Origin: Mycobacterium colombiense
GTDB lineage: Bacteria; Actinomycetota; Actinomycetes; Mycobacteriales; Mycobacteriaceae
Direction of reading: 5' to 3'
Length of the DNA stretch: 64,000 nt
Assembly: GCF_003284935.1 (NCBI RefSeq)
Contig: NZ_QMEV01000006.1
Span: 1-64,000 of the forward strand
Shown: one piece after another, positions 1 to 8,500 of the stretch
Position numbering within the stretch: position 1 is the stretch's first letter
Layout of the letters: each line of letters opens with the position of its first letter
The notes under the pieces: generated by a model
Seen by the model: the letters and a program-made list of their open reading frames with translations, nothing else
The model's database searches: none
What the model was told of the DNA's origin: nothing
Translations under genes and position numbers: made by a program

Positions 1-326
1 AGCAACCCCCACCGCCCGGTGGTCAGCGTGCCGGGCCGGTATTCGCCCCAGGACAACGGCAGGGGGGTGTCGTCGGCGGCGGTGCGCGCGACCGGCAACA
101 GCACCCGCCCGGTGCGTCGTAGCAACGTGTCCAGCATCGCGGCCGAGCCCGGCTCGGTGCCCACCGGCACGTAGGCGCACACGGTACTGCCGCTGGTCAC
201 GATGCTTTCCAGGGTTTCCAGCCGCTCGCACAGCTGCCGGGCCTCGATGGCGCGAACGTCGTCTGCAACGCGGCGCCGGGCGGCAAGCAGCTGGTCGCGC
301 AGCGCGGCTTTGCCCGTGGTCGCCAT
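1..326 (-). CDS. 5-formyltetrahydrofolate cyclo-ligase (partial, 3' end outside window)
   Basis: The reverse strand reads MATTGKAALRDQLLAARRR from ATG at 326, then ETLESIVTSGSTVCAYVPVG and later TPLPLSWGEYRPG, the N-terminal half of a 5-FCL/MTHFS protein. The enzyme converts 5-formyl-THF to 5,10-methenyl-THF with ATP. The basic N-terminal helix and the E-P-G-S segment are typical. About 108 codons are present and the C-terminus runs off position 1. It is divergent from galU, exactly as Rv0992c is in M. tuberculosis. Identity rests on both sequence and synteny. Confidence 0.85.
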   Translation of the reverse strand, partial: MATTGKAALRDQLLAARRRVADDVRAIEARQLCERLETLESIVTSGSTVCAYVPVGTEPGSAAMLDTLLRRTGRVLLPVARTAADDTPLPLSWGEYRPGTLTTGRWGL

Positions 327-402
327 CCGTCAACCATGACAGCCAGGTCTTTCCCCGCGCCACATCGACTCGCCTGAGTGGATGCGGGTTATCGTGTGAA
401 CA

Positions 403-1314
403 ATGTCAAGCCCAAACGTGGTGGTGCCACGCACTGCGGTCGTGCCCGCCGCCGGTCTAGGGACGCGCTTCTTGCCGGCGACCAAAACGGTCCCCAAGGA
501 GCTGTTGCCGGTTGTCGATACGCCGGGCATCGAGCTGGTCGCCGCCGAGGCGGCCGAGGCCGGTGCCGAGCGCTTGGTGATCATCACCTCGGAGGGCAAG
601 GACGGCGTCGTCGCGCACTTCGTCGAAGACCTGGTGCTGGAAAGCACGCTGGAGGAGCGCGGCAAGACCGCGATGCTCGACAAGGTCCGCCGTGCGCCGC
701 AGCTGATCAAGGTCGAGTCCGTGGTACAGAGCGAGCCGCTGGGCCTGGGGCACGCGATCGGCTGCGTAGAGTCGCGGCTGGCCGATGACGAGGACGCCGT
801 GGCGGTGCTGCTGCCCGACGACCTGGTGCTGCCGACCGGTGTGCTCGGGACGATGTCGAAGGTGCGGGCGCACTACGGCGGCACGGTGTTGTGCGCCATC
901 GAGGTGACGCCCGAAGAGGTCAGTGCCTACGGGGTTTTCGACGTCGAACCGATTCCCGACGACGACAATCCCGACGTGCTCAGGGTCAACGGCATGGTCG
1001 AGAAGCCGAAGACCGAGGACGCCCCGTCGCTGTTCGCCGCGGCCGGTCGCTACGTGCTGGACCGGGCGATCTTCGATGCGTTGCGCCGCATCGAGCGCGG
1101 GGCAGGCGGCGAGGTACAACTCACCGACGGCATCGCGCTGCTGATCGCGGAGGGCCACCCGGTGCACGTGGTCGTGCATCGCGGATCTCGACACGACTTG
1201 GGAAATCCCGGCGGCTACCTCAAGGCTGCGGTTGACTTTGCATTGGATCGTGACGACTACGGCCCGGAATTGCGGCAGTGGTTGGTGGCGCGATTGGGCC
1301 TGGCCGAGCAGTAG
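403..1314 (+). CDS. galU: UTP-glucose-1-phosphate uridylyltransferase
   Basis: 303 aa, starting MSSPNVVVPRTAVVPAAG. It forms UDP-glucose from UTP and glucose-1-phosphate in the cytosol, a precursor for cell-wall and capsular glycans. The nucleotidyltransferase signature GLGTRFLPATKTVPKELLP lies near residues 18-36, LLPDDLVL carries the metal-binding Asp near residue 130, and VEKPK near 200 is the sugar-binding loop. Length matches mycobacterial GalU (Rv0993). It heads the galU-moeA1-rimJ run; moeA1 starts 127 bp downstream. UDP-glucose could feed the polysaccharide locus further along the window, which is inference. Confidence 0.95.
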   Translation: MSSPNVVVPRTAVVPAAGLGTRFLPATKTVPKELLPVVDTPGIELVAAEAAEAGAERLVIITSEGKDGVVAHFVEDLVLESTLEERGKTAMLDKVRRAPQLIKVESVVQSEPLGLGHAIGCVESRLADDEDAVAVLLPDDLVLPTGVLGTMSKVRAHYGGTVLCAIEVTPEEVSAYGVFDVEPIPDDDNPDVLRVNGMVEKPKTEDAPSLFAAAGRYVLDRAIFDALRRIERGAGGEVQLTDGIALLIAEGHPVHVVVHRGSRHDLGNPGGYLKAAVDFALDRDDYGPELRQWLVARLGLAEQ

Positions 1315-1440
1315 CCGGCCGGCAACCCGGCCGACGGACGACGGCGGGCCGGTGAACGCGTAGCGGTCCCGGGCGGGGATGCCCCGCCCGCGCAGTGAGC
1401 GGGTCGCCCGATACGCGGCTCGACGGCAGAGAGGCGCGCT

Positions 1441-2730
1441 GTGCGTTCGGTGGAAGAGCAGCAGGCCCGGATCACGGCGGCCGCGGTGGCCCCGCGACCG
1501 ATACGTGTGGCGATCGCCGAGGCGCAGGGATTGATGTGCGCCGAGGAAGTGGTGACCGAACGCCCGATGCCCGGCTTCGATCAGGCCGCGATCGACGGCT
1601 ACGCGGTGCGCAGCGTCGACGTCCTCGGCGTCGGCGAGGTGGGCAGCGAAAGCCTTCCCGAGCCCTTCGACGACTCCGGCGAGAATGACCGACGCGAGGG
1701 CCTGGTGCTGCCGGTGATGGGCATCGTCGAGGCCGGCTCGCGCACCCCCAGCCGGTTGCAGCCGCGCCAGGCCGTGCGCGTGCAAACCGGAGCCCCGCTG
1801 CCCACGCTCGCCGACGCGGTCCTGCCGTTGCGGTGGACCGACGGCGGCACGCAGCGGGTGCGGATCCTGCGGGGCGCCCCGTCGGGCGCCTACGTGCGCC
1901 GCGCCGGCGACGACGTCCAGCCGGGCGACGTGGCCGTGCGCTCCGGGACGGTCATCGGTGCGGCGCAGGTCGGGCTGCTGGCCGCGGTCGGCCGCGAACG
2001 GGTCCTGGTCCACCCGCGCCCGCGGGTGACGATCATGGCGCTAGGTGGCGAGCTCGTCGACATCTCGCGCACCCCGGGCAACGGGCAGGTCTACGACGTC
2101 AACTCCTACGCGCTGGCGGCCGCCGCCCGCGATGCCGGTGCGGAGGTCAACCGCGTCGGGATCGTCGGCGGGGGCCCGCGCGAGCTGCGCGAGATCGTCG
2201 AGGGCCAGATCAACCGCGCCGAGGTGATCGTGATCGCGGGCGCGGTCGGCGGTGCCGCGGCCGAGGCGGTGCGACAGGTGCTGTCCGAGCTGGGCGAGAT
2301 AGAGGTGGTGCGGGTCGGCATGCATCCGGGATCCATCCAGGGTTTCGGGCAGCTGGGCCGCGAGGGTGTCCCGACGTTCCTGTTGCCGGCCAACCCGGTG
2401 AGCGCGCTGGTGGTGTTCGAGGTGATGGTCCGTCCGCTGATCCGGTTGTCGCTCGGCAAGCGTCAGCCGATGCGTCGCATCGTGCAGGCGCGCACGCTGT
2501 CGCCCATCACGTCGGTGGCCGGACGCAAGGGGTTCTTGCGCGGCCAGCTGATGCGCGACCAGGAGAGCGGGGAGTATCTGGTGCAGGCGCTCGGCGGCGC
2601 GCCGGGTGCGTCATCGCACCTGCTGGCCACCCTCGCCGAAGCGAACTGTCTGGTGGTGGTGCCCAGCGGCGCCGAGCAGATTCGCACGGGCGAGATCGTC
2701 GACGTCGCCTTCCTGGCTCAGCGCGGCTGA
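1441..2730 (+). CDS. moeA1: MoeA/gephyrin-like protein (MoeA1, Glp-type)
   Basis: 429 aa from GTG 1441. The MoeA fold is evident: FDQAAIDGYAVR near residues 40-52, VQTGAPLP near 114, and a C-terminal domain IV. Classical MoeA inserts molybdenum into molybdopterin. Here the canonical T-G-G-V-S segment reads VIVIAGAVGGAAAEAV, so the usual active-site loop is altered. The corynebacterial orthologue of this syntenic gene (Glp) has been described as an FtsZ-binding cell-division protein working with the membrane receptor encoded just downstream. That role fits the context better than Moco synthesis; no other moeA/mog gene is nearby. Confidence 0.85.
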   Translation: MRSVEEQQARITAAAVAPRPIRVAIAEAQGLMCAEEVVTERPMPGFDQAAIDGYAVRSVDVLGVGEVGSESLPEPFDDSGENDRREGLVLPVMGIVEAGSRTPSRLQPRQAVRVQTGAPLPTLADAVLPLRWTDGGTQRVRILRGAPSGAYVRRAGDDVQPGDVAVRSGTVIGAAQVGLLAAVGRERVLVHPRPRVTIMALGGELVDISRTPGNGQVYDVNSYALAAAARDAGAEVNRVGIVGGGPRELREIVEGQINRAEVIVIAGAVGGAAAEAVRQVLSELGEIEVVRVGMHPGSIQGFGQLGREGVPTFLLPANPVSALVVFEVMVRPLIRLSLGKRQPMRRIVQARTLSPITSVAGRKGFLRGQLMRDQESGEYLVQALGGAPGASSHLLATLAEANCLVVVPSGAEQIRTGEIVDVAFLAQRG

Positions 2731-2792
2731 GCGAAACGGCTGCACGCACGGTGAACCTGTTGCGCTCCAATTCCCGCCATCCAGGATGGCCC

Positions 2793-3404
2793 ATGAGCGT
2801 TGGGCCCCTTCGGGTTCCGGCCGGCGTGGTCCGGTTGCGGGCGGTGCGGCTGCGCGATGGCGCGCAGTGGAGCCGCATCCGGCTGACCGATCGTGCGCAC
2901 CTGGAACCGTGGGAGCCCAGCTCCGAGGGTGACTGGACCGCCCGGCACGCGGTGGCCGCCTGGCCGGCGCTGTGTTCGGGTCTGCGCGCCGAGGCGCGGC
3001 AGGGGCGCATGCTGCCCTACGTCATCGAACTCGACGGTCGGTTCTGCGGCCAGCTGACCATCGGCAATGTCACCCACGGGGCGTTGCGGTCGGCGTGGAT
3101 CGGCTATTGGGTGCCGCGGTCGGCCACCGGCGGCGGCGTGGCCACCGCGGCGCTGGCGCTGGGGCTGGACCACTGCTTTGGCCCGGTCATGTTGCATCGG
3201 GTGGAGGCCACCGTGCGTCCGGAGAACGCGGCGAGCCGGGCCGTGCTGGCAAAGGTGGGGTTCCGCCAGGAGGGCCTGCTGCAGCGCTACCTGGAGGTCG
3301 ACAAGGCGTGGCGAGACCACCTGCTGATGGCTATCACCGTCGAAGAGGTCAGCGGATCGGTGGTATCGACGCTGGTCCGCGCCGGTAACGCCAGCTGGGT
3401 GTGA
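2793..3404 (+). CDS. rimJ: RimJ-like GNAT N-acetyltransferase
   Basis: 203 aa from ATG 2793 (MSVGPLRVPAGVVRLRAVR), the length and start of Rv0995. Acetyltransf_3 family: WIGYWVPRSATGGGVATAAL holds the acetyl-CoA pyrophosphate-binding loop and ATVRPENAASRAVLAKVGF the C-terminal GNAT motif. Family members acetylate N-terminal alpha-amino groups, such as that of ribosomal protein S5. The real substrate here is unknown. An AGGA-type ribosome site lies about 8 nt upstream. The frame stays open far upstream, inside moeA1, but homology stops at this ATG. Confidence 0.88.
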   Translation: MSVGPLRVPAGVVRLRAVRLRDGAQWSRIRLTDRAHLEPWEPSSEGDWTARHAVAAWPALCSGLRAEARQGRMLPYVIELDGRFCGQLTIGNVTHGALRSAWIGYWVPRSATGGGVATAALALGLDHCFGPVMLHRVEATVRPENAASRAVLAKVGFRQEGLLQRYLEVDKAWRDHLLMAITVEEVSGSVVSTLVRAGNASWV

Positions 3405-3446
3405 CCGGCGCTCTCGCTAGATCGCCCGGCTTTCGTCGCCCCGCCT

Positions 3447-3463
3447 GGACTCGCCGCGAGTCC
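3447..3463. terminator. Perfect inverted repeat after rimJ, possible terminator
   Basis: GGACTCGC-C-GCGAGTCC: eight-base arms around one base, 43 bp past the rimJ stop. There is no T-run after it, so it is at best a weak or factor-assisted terminator. An operator half of the following regulatory region is the alternative. Confidence 0.3.
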
Positions 3464-3492
3464 AAGTCGTTGCCATTCTGGGACTAGCGCGA

Positions 3493-3541
3493 CACGAGTG
3501 ACTCGTGGTGCTTGTGAGAGGCAAATTACAGGTGTGTAATT
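3493..3541 (+). promoter_or_regulatory. Promoter with two palindromes ahead of the Rv0996-type gene
   Basis: A -35-like TTGTGA (3512-3517) and a -10-like TGTAAT (3535-3540) are 17 bp apart. A perfect palindrome CACGAGT-G-ACTCGTG (3493-3507) sits just upstream of the -35. A second one, AATTAC-N6-GTAATT (3524-3541), overlaps the -10. The start codon is at 3619, giving a leader of about 70 nt. The layout suggests a regulated promoter; the binding protein is unknown. Confidence 0.5.
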
Positions 3542-3618
3542 GTCCTGGTCGTTACGACCGGGCCGCGTTGGCCACCAGTGGCTTCGCGGGGGATGGACAC
3601 CGAAGAGAGCAGGTCATC

Positions 3619-4674
3619 ATGCCAAGCATCCCGCAGTCATTGTTGTGGATATCGCTCGTGGTGCTATGGCTGTTCGTCTTGGTGCCGATGCTGGTGAGCA
3701 AACGCGACGCGGTGCGGCGCACCAGCGACGTGGCTTTGGCGACCCGCGTGCTCAACGGCGGGGCCAACTCCCGGCTGATCAAGCGCAGCGGACCGGCCGC
3801 CGGACACCGCAGCGATCCCAACTGGACGCCACCGGAAGACTCGGCCGACACCGACCTCGACGACGAGCGCGACCTCGCCGACGATGACGACCACGAATCC
3901 GACGACGCCGATACCGATGAGCTGAGCCGCCGCCGCCCGGTCGTGATGAAAATGGCCGTCGCCGAGGCCACCGAACCCGACTACCTCGACGTCGACGTCG
4001 TCGAGGATTCCCACGTCCTCGCGGCGGGGGCGGCAGAGTCCGCCGCCGAGGACGAGACGGCGGACATCGAGCCCGTCAAGGACGACGAGGCCGACACCGA
4101 GGCCGTGGCCCAACGTGACGACGCCGACGAGGACAGCTACGAATACGTCGACGACTCTTCCGGTCTGGAGCCCCCAGCCGACGAGTCCGACGAACCCGAC
4201 GCGGACGCGCCGGCGCTGCTGCCGCGCCAAGCCTCGCGGCGGCGCCGGTTCGACAACAAGACCGCCGCCGCGGTCAGCGCCCGCAAGTACGCCTTCCGCA
4301 AGAAGGTCCTGATGGTGATGGCGGTTGTGCTGGTCGGCTCGGCCACCGCGGCCTTCAAGATCTCGCCGAGCGCCTGGTGGGTGTGCGGCACCGCCACCGC
4401 GATCACCCTGATGTACCTCGGTTACCTGCGGCGCCAGACGCGCATCGAGGAGCGGGTGCGCCACCGCCGGATGAAGCGGATGGCGCGGGCGCGGCTGGGC
4501 GTGGAGAACGCCTACGACCGCGACTACGACGTGGTCCCCTCGCGGCTGCGGCGCCCGGGCGCGGTGGTCCTGGAGATCGACGACGAGGACCCCGTCTTCG
4601 AGCACCTGGACTACGCGATGGCGATGCGGACCTTCGGTTGGCCCAGGGACCTGCCGCGCGCCGTCGGCGAATAG
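3619..4674 (+). CDS. Rv0996-type membrane protein (GlpR/SepX-like division factor)
   Basis: 351 aa from ATG 3619 (AGG about 5 nt upstream). An N-terminal transmembrane segment, SLLWISLVVLWLFVLVPML (residues 7-25), is followed by a basic stretch, then a long, very acidic, low-complexity cytoplasmic linker (about 75-210). Two further hydrophobic segments lie near 232-268, followed by a basic C-terminal tail. This is the architecture of Rv0996, corynebacterial GlpR and Streptomyces SepX, membrane partners of the division machinery. Placement after moeA1/glp supports the pairing. It has its own candidate promoter, so it can be expressed separately from galU-moeA1-rimJ. Confidence 0.8.
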   Translation: MPSIPQSLLWISLVVLWLFVLVPMLVSKRDAVRRTSDVALATRVLNGGANSRLIKRSGPAAGHRSDPNWTPPEDSADTDLDDERDLADDDDHESDDADTDELSRRRPVVMKMAVAEATEPDYLDVDVVEDSHVLAAGAAESAAEDETADIEPVKDDEADTEAVAQRDDADEDSYEYVDDSSGLEPPADESDEPDADAPALLPRQASRRRRFDNKTAAAVSARKYAFRKKVLMVMAVVLVGSATAAFKISPSAWWVCGTATAITLMYLGYLRRQTRIEERVRHRRMKRMARARLGVENAYDRDYDVVPSRLRRPGAVVLEIDDEDPVFEHLDYAMAMRTFGWPRDLPRAVGE

Positions 4675-4724
4675 CGCGGGCGGTTCGGCAGTTGGTGCCG
4701 CGGCTGGTAGCCTGCTAGCGGTCA

Positions 4725-4800
4725 GGGGCTATGGCGCAGTTGGTAGCGCGACTCGTTCGCATCGAGTAGGTCAGGGGTTCGATTCCCCTTAGCTCCACCA
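4725..4800 (+). tRNA. tRNA-Ala (anticodon CGC)
   Basis: 76 nt with encoded CCA. Acceptor GGGGCTA pairs with TAGCTCC (one G-T pair). The anticodon stem ACTCG/CGAGT closes the loop TTCGCAT, giving anticodon CGC (codon GCG, Ala). The T arm is CAGGGGTTCGATTCCCCTT. It marks the boundary between conserved backbone and accessory genes. Confidence 0.96.
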
Positions 4801-4844
4801 CAACAGGTTCTTTCGGGCGCTGATTGTCGAGCGGTCGTTCGACC

Positions 4845-5705
4845 CTAGCCGTCTGTGCAGATTCCTTTGAGAAAGTCGTCCACAGCGCCGTTGAACAGGC
4901 CGGGACTTTCGAGTGCTGACAGATGGGCCGTTCCAGGAAGCACGACAAACCTGCTGCCGCGTATAGCGGACGCAACAGCTCGCCCCGTGGCCACAGAGAA
5001 CTGACGGTCTTCCTCTCCGGCGATGACGAGAACCGGCACGTTGTCGATGGCACGTAGTTGTGCGTGCGTGTCGTCGCGTCCGAGCAGGATGCTCCTCATT
5101 TGCAGGGCCATGGATTTGGGGTTCTCGTCCAACACGCATCGGAGCAGGTCGAGGAAGTGTCGCTTGCTCTTCCGGGCAGTCTTGCCCGCGAAGCTTGACT
5201 GGGTGACCGCTACGAACCATCTGGGCGTGGTGGCATGAAGCCCAAGGAGCGCGATAAGAGGGGTCAGTTTGATCTTGTCGATTGTGCTTGCGGCAGAAGC
5301 GGTTCCGTTGGCCGCCACCGACCCGAATAGCCGTTCTGGATGTTGCGCGGCGAATACTCCGGCAACGATTGCACCCCAGCTGTTACCGACGAAAAGGCAT
5401 TTGTCGATGAACAACTCATCGAGGAGTTCGACGAGGCAGTCCGCGCTCTGCTTGAGCGTGATGGTGTCGGTGAGCGGGGTCGATCTCCCGATACCGGGCG
5501 GGTCTATGAGAACCAGGCGATGGGTGGGGGCGTAGTGCTGATACTGATAACGCCACATCGACCCGGTCATCAGCAGGCTCGGCCAGAACACTATCGCCGG
5601 ACCGTCCTGGCGCCCGCCGATTCTGACGTTGATCGACCCGAGGGTAGTCGCTATCAACCTTTCCTCCGAGCCGTGTGACCAGTCTTCATCGATGTTCGAT
5701 GCCAT
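4845..5705 (-). CDS. Alpha/beta-hydrolase
   Basis: 286 aa from ATG 5705. The fold is visible: LIDPPGIGRST in the oxyanion region (about 70-80), the nucleophile elbow VGNSWGAIV with Ser near residue 108, the acid-bearing VIAGEEDRQ near 231, and the catalytic His in PGTAHLSALESPG near 261. Such proteins cleave esters, lactones or C-C bonds of small molecules; the substrate cannot be inferred. It is third in a reverse-strand run behind a WYL regulator and a SnoaL-like protein (11 bp gap), which suggests one transcript for a small catabolic or detoxification step. Confidence 0.8.
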   Translation of the reverse strand: MASNIDEDWSHGSEERLIATTLGSINVRIGGRQDGPAIVFWPSLLMTGSMWRYQYQHYAPTHRLVLIDPPGIGRSTPLTDTITLKQSADCLVELLDELFIDKCLFVGNSWGAIVAGVFAAQHPERLFGSVAANGTASAASTIDKIKLTPLIALLGLHATTPRWFVAVTQSSFAGKTARKSKRHFLDLLRCVLDENPKSMALQMRSILLGRDDTHAQLRAIDNVPVLVIAGEEDRQFSVATGRAVASAIRGSRFVVLPGTAHLSALESPGLFNGAVDDFLKGICTDG

Positions 5706-5716
5706 GAGTACTTTCC

Positions 5717-6118
5717 TTAAGCTGGAAATTCGTTGCCGAACATCGGCATTCCGCTCTTGGACTCTTCTCGGGTGACTTCGTCCTGGAGCACCTCCCAGTG
5801 CTCGGTCAACCGGTTGTCTTCGATGCGGATGATGTTGGCCATGACGATCGCCTTAGCCAGCCCCGGGCCGGAGAACCGACCGTGGACCAAGACGAAATCC
5901 CGGTCGGCGGCAATGACGTGGTGTTCATACTTGACGGTCAGGGGCAGGGCAGCGACGTGAGCGAACAGACCGTCGCGGCCTGGGGGGATGACCGCGCTGT
6001 GTTGGATGTAGTTGGGCGACCAGTAATGCTCAGCCGTCTGAAAGTCGTGTCGGTTGAACAGTGCGTCGAACGCCTCTAGAACGAGTTGGGCGTGCTGGTC
6101 CTCTTCGTCTGTGCTCAT
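5717..6118 (-). CDS. SnoaL-like ester cyclase/NTF2-fold protein
   Basis: 133 aa from ATG 6118. FNRHDFQTAEHYWSPNYIQH near residues 17-36 followed by PPGRDGL is the typical start of SnoaL-like polyketide cyclase/ester cyclase proteins, and IRIEDNRLTEHWEVLQD near the C-terminus is their hallmark strand-helix. The family forms small alpha+beta barrels that bind or isomerise hydrophobic metabolites; many members have no known substrate. It lies between the WYL regulator (11 bp) and the hydrolase (11 bp), so co-transcription is likely. Confidence 0.8.
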   Translation of the reverse strand: MSTDEEDQHAQLVLEAFDALFNRHDFQTAEHYWSPNYIQHSAVIPPGRDGLFAHVAALPLTVKYEHHVIAADRDFVLVHGRFSGPGLAKAIVMANIIRIEDNRLTEHWEVLQDEVTREESKSGMPMFGNEFPA

Positions 6119-6129
6119 GGAACGAGCAT

Positions 6130-6855
6130 CTAGCAGTGTTGCGACACCGTACTGTCGGAGTTTCCGAGCGGATTCAGAAATTCGACTTCGTATCCGCGTG
6201 CCGCAAGGGCCAGATCGACGTCACGCTGAGGCATGGGTTCGGCCGACACCTCGGCCGAGCGGATGCGGTCCATGCGAAAGGTCCGCATTTCTTCGCGAAG
6301 CCGGCACCATGCGACCAGATACCAACTTTGCCCTCCGAGAAACCCGACGGGCTCGACCTCGCGGACAGACACGGCACCGTTCGTGTCTCCGTATTCGACG
6401 CGCAGCACCCGCCGATGGCGCAACGCCCATTGCACCGCGCGCGGTACCGAATTTACTTCGCTGTGGCAGTTCATCAGGCCGACCGGAGTCGAACACGCGC
6501 CAATGTCGCGACGTCCCGCCTCGCCCAACGAACCCACGATCTTGCTCAACGCACCCTTGCCCGCTTCGGCGAATGGAGTGTCGGCGAGACCGGCCACAGC
6601 TACAGCGAGTGCAGTCACCTCCGCTGCATCGAGCGAGGGCGCAGCGAACGTGGCGTGGCTGTCGAGTATCCAACCGCCGGAGCGACCGGCCTGGGTGTAG
6701 AGCGGGACACCCGCCTGCAGCAGTCCGTCCAGGTCGCGCTCGATGGTGCGGGTGCTGACTTCGAACCGCTCCGCCAACCATCGCGCGCTACGCGGGCGCG
6801 GCGACGATGCGCGTAGTTCCTCGACAATTGCGTACCAACGTTCTGTCTTGGTCAT
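6130..6855 (-). CDS. YafY-type WYL-domain transcriptional regulator
   Basis: 241 aa from ATG 6855. The N-terminal winged HTH contains RWLAERFEVSTRTIERDLDG (residues 25-44), the DeoR-like HTH_11 recognition region. The middle and C-terminus form a WYL domain (about 135-215) with the diagnostic SWYLVAWCRLREEMRTFRMD. WYL domains bind ligands or nucleic acids and switch the regulator. It heads a reverse-strand run with the SnoaL-like and hydrolase genes, which it probably controls. The 173 bp upstream, back to the hydroxylase stop, hold no feature I can define. Confidence 0.85.
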   Translation of the reverse strand: MTKTERWYAIVEELRASSPRPRSARWLAERFEVSTRTIERDLDGLLQAGVPLYTQAGRSGGWILDSHATFAAPSLDAAEVTALAVAVAGLADTPFAEAGKGALSKIVGSLGEAGRRDIGACSTPVGLMNCHSEVNSVPRAVQWALRHRRVLRVEYGDTNGAVSVREVEPVGFLGGQSWYLVAWCRLREEMRTFRMDRIRSAEVSAEPMPQRDVDLALAARGYEVEFLNPLGNSDSTVSQHC

Positions 6856-7028
6856 CCCGCTGAACCCTCCGAGTTAGTCGCGACCGTACTACCGGGGACT
6901 GACACACCGGGGACACTGCATCAGGAGCAGGCAGACGCCCGGGGGGGACGCGATCCGCAACCAGGCGATGCGCGCGGAGGAGTGGCTCGACCCAATGTTG
7001 TCCTCTAGCAACAGGACAGAGTCGTCGT

Positions 7029-7718
7029 CTAGGGACGAACCGAGGCGAGCGCGGCGGTCGAGGGCCCACCGGCGCCGTGGAGATTCTTGGCGGTCGGGGA
7101 GGTCGGTACCGTCGCCTGATCCGGGTACGTGCCGAGCAGCCGGTCCGCGGTTCCGCTGCTGGTGACGGTGAACCAATAGTGCTCGTTTTTGAAGTGGTGC
7201 CGTCGATGGTTACGCCAGATCGACCGGTACACACCGCTTTTCGCCTTGTAATCAGTGTGGATGAGGTAATGCGTCCACTCGTAGACCAGCCCGAGTGCGG
7301 TCAAGAAGACCAGGTACGTGAGCCCGAGTCCGAGCCGGGGGAACGCGACCAACGCGACCGCGACGGCCGTCGGGATCAGCCACAGCAACGTCTGCCACGG
7401 CATGAAGATGAGCTCGACTCTGCGCGGCTCGCCGTGGTGTTCCCGGTGTTTGCGCGCCAGCAACGGATCCACGACGAAGCGACCGACGCGGCGCGGCCGC
7501 CAGTGCAGGATCGCGACGTGGATGACCCACTCGAAAACCGGAAACGCCGCGACCATGAGTACGGGCAGCGCGGCATCGGTGAGCCGCCAGTCGCCGACGA
7601 CGATCCGGGCGGCCAGCGCGGCGGCCAACGTCAGCGCCAGACCCCAGGGGGAGGGGTGGCGCCAAAACTCCCGGCCGGCCGCGGACAGGGTGAGGTTGCT
7701 GCGTGCGGGTGATGTCAT
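7029..7718 (-). CDS. Membrane fatty acid hydroxylase/sterol desaturase family protein
   Basis: 229 aa from ATG 7718. Hydrophobic helices occur near 25-42, 48-63, 107-125 and 130-150. The di-iron histidine clusters are present: H-x4-H in [19 protein letters not shown] near 89-96, EWTHYLIH near 151-158, and [15 protein letters not shown] near 173-187. The family hydroxylates or desaturates lipids and carotenoids using O2. Length is short but complete. The start overlaps the FadR-type regulator stop by 4 bp, so the two are translationally coupled and the regulator probably senses a lipid-related ligand. Confidence 0.82.
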   Translation of the reverse strand: MTSPARSNLTLSAAGREFWRHPSPWGLALTLAAALAARIVVGDWRLTDAALPVLMVAAFPVFEWVIHVAILHWRPRRVGRFVVDPLLARKHREHHGEPRRVELIFMPWQTLLWLIPTAVAVALVAFPRLGLGLTYLVFLTALGLVYEWTHYLIHTDYKAKSGVYRSIWRNHRRHHFKNEHYWFTVTSSGTADRLLGTYPDQATVPTSPTAKNLHGAGGPSTAALASVRP

Positions 7719-8449
7719 CGCTGTTCATCCAAGCCAGATAGGGCGGTGAGCAGGCCGCGGGTGGCCGGCTCGAGCAGGTCGGCCGCGGCGCGGTGGGCGC
7801 CCGCCGGATCACCGGCGGCGATCGCGCGCGCCACCCGCCGGTACAGCTCGGGGCGATTGACCTCGGCGGCCATCACCGTGTTGAGCGCCGGCAGTGCGGG
7901 TTCGTAGGTGGCACGCAGCGTGTTGAACATCAACCGGAAGACGATGGAGTCGGCCGCGTCGACGACGAGGTCCCAGAAGGTCAGCGCGGCGCGTTGCCGT
8001 TCCGTCGGATCCTGTTCGGCGGCCAGCGCGTCCACGGCGGCATCGAGCACGTCGGCCGCCCGCGCACCGCTGCGTTCGGCGGCCAGTTCGGCGACTTTGG
8101 GGCCGTTGTGCAGCCGGGTCTCCAAGATGCTGCGCACGACGGCCACGTCCAGCTCGTCGGCTTGATCCCCGCCACGGATCAACAACCGGGGCAGCAGGTC
8201 CAGCCCCGCGTGACGGCGGTAGTCCCGCACGGTGGTGGCGTCGCCCTGCCGAACCTCGACTAGACCGGCGGCGGTCAGGCGCTTGAGCGCCTCACGAACC
8301 ACCGGTCGCGAGACCCCCAGCACCTCGGCGAGTTTGCGCTCGCTGGGCAGCGTCTCGCCGGGCGCGAGTTCACCACTGAGCACGTCGGACATGATCTGCT
8401 CGAAGACGTGTTCGGGTACCGATTGCCGGGTCACCGGGCGCAGGGCCAT
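7715..8449 (-). CDS. GntR/FadR-family transcriptional regulator
   Basis: 244 aa from ATG 8449. The N-terminal winged helix carries [25 protein letters not shown] (quoted in parts: [14 protein letters not shown] then VREALKRL), the GntR signature. An all-helical FCD ligand domain follows (about 95-230) with an Arg/His-rich metal-type pocket. FadR-subfamily proteins repress carboxylate or lipid metabolism genes until they bind the metabolite. It is the first gene of a two-gene unit with the fatty acid hydroxylase. A FadR-like palindrome lies 37-47 bp upstream of its start, consistent with autoregulation. Confidence 0.88.
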   Translation of the reverse strand: MALRPVTRQSVPEHVFEQIMSDVLSGELAPGETLPSERKLAEVLGVSRPVVREALKRLTAAGLVEVRQGDATTVRDYRRHAGLDLLPRLLIRGGDQADELDVAVVRSILETRLHNGPKVAELAAERSGARAADVLDAAVDALAAEQDPTERQRAALTFWDLVVDAADSIVFRLMFNTLRATYEPALPALNTVMAAEVNRPELYRRVARAIAAGDPAGAHRAAADLLEPATRGLLTALSGLDEQR

Positions 8450-8485
8450 GTCCCCACCCTGCCGGTTAATTGGCCAGACGTCAAG

Positions 8486-8496
8486 TGGTCAGACCA
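8486..8496. promoter_or_regulatory. FadR-type operator TGGTC-A-GACCA
   Basis: A perfect 5-1-5 palindrome within AGTGGTCAGACCAGTT, very close to the classical GntR/FadR half-site pair TGGTC-N-GACCA. It lies in the short gap between the TetR gene stop and the FadR-type gene start, where autoregulatory sites normally sit. Confidence 0.55.
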
Positions 8497-8500
8497 GTTG

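Noticed and set aside
457..2013. 518-codon open frame antisense to galU and moeA1
   Set aside because: Shadow of high-GC codon bias; no recognisable domain and fully overlapped by two well-supported genes.
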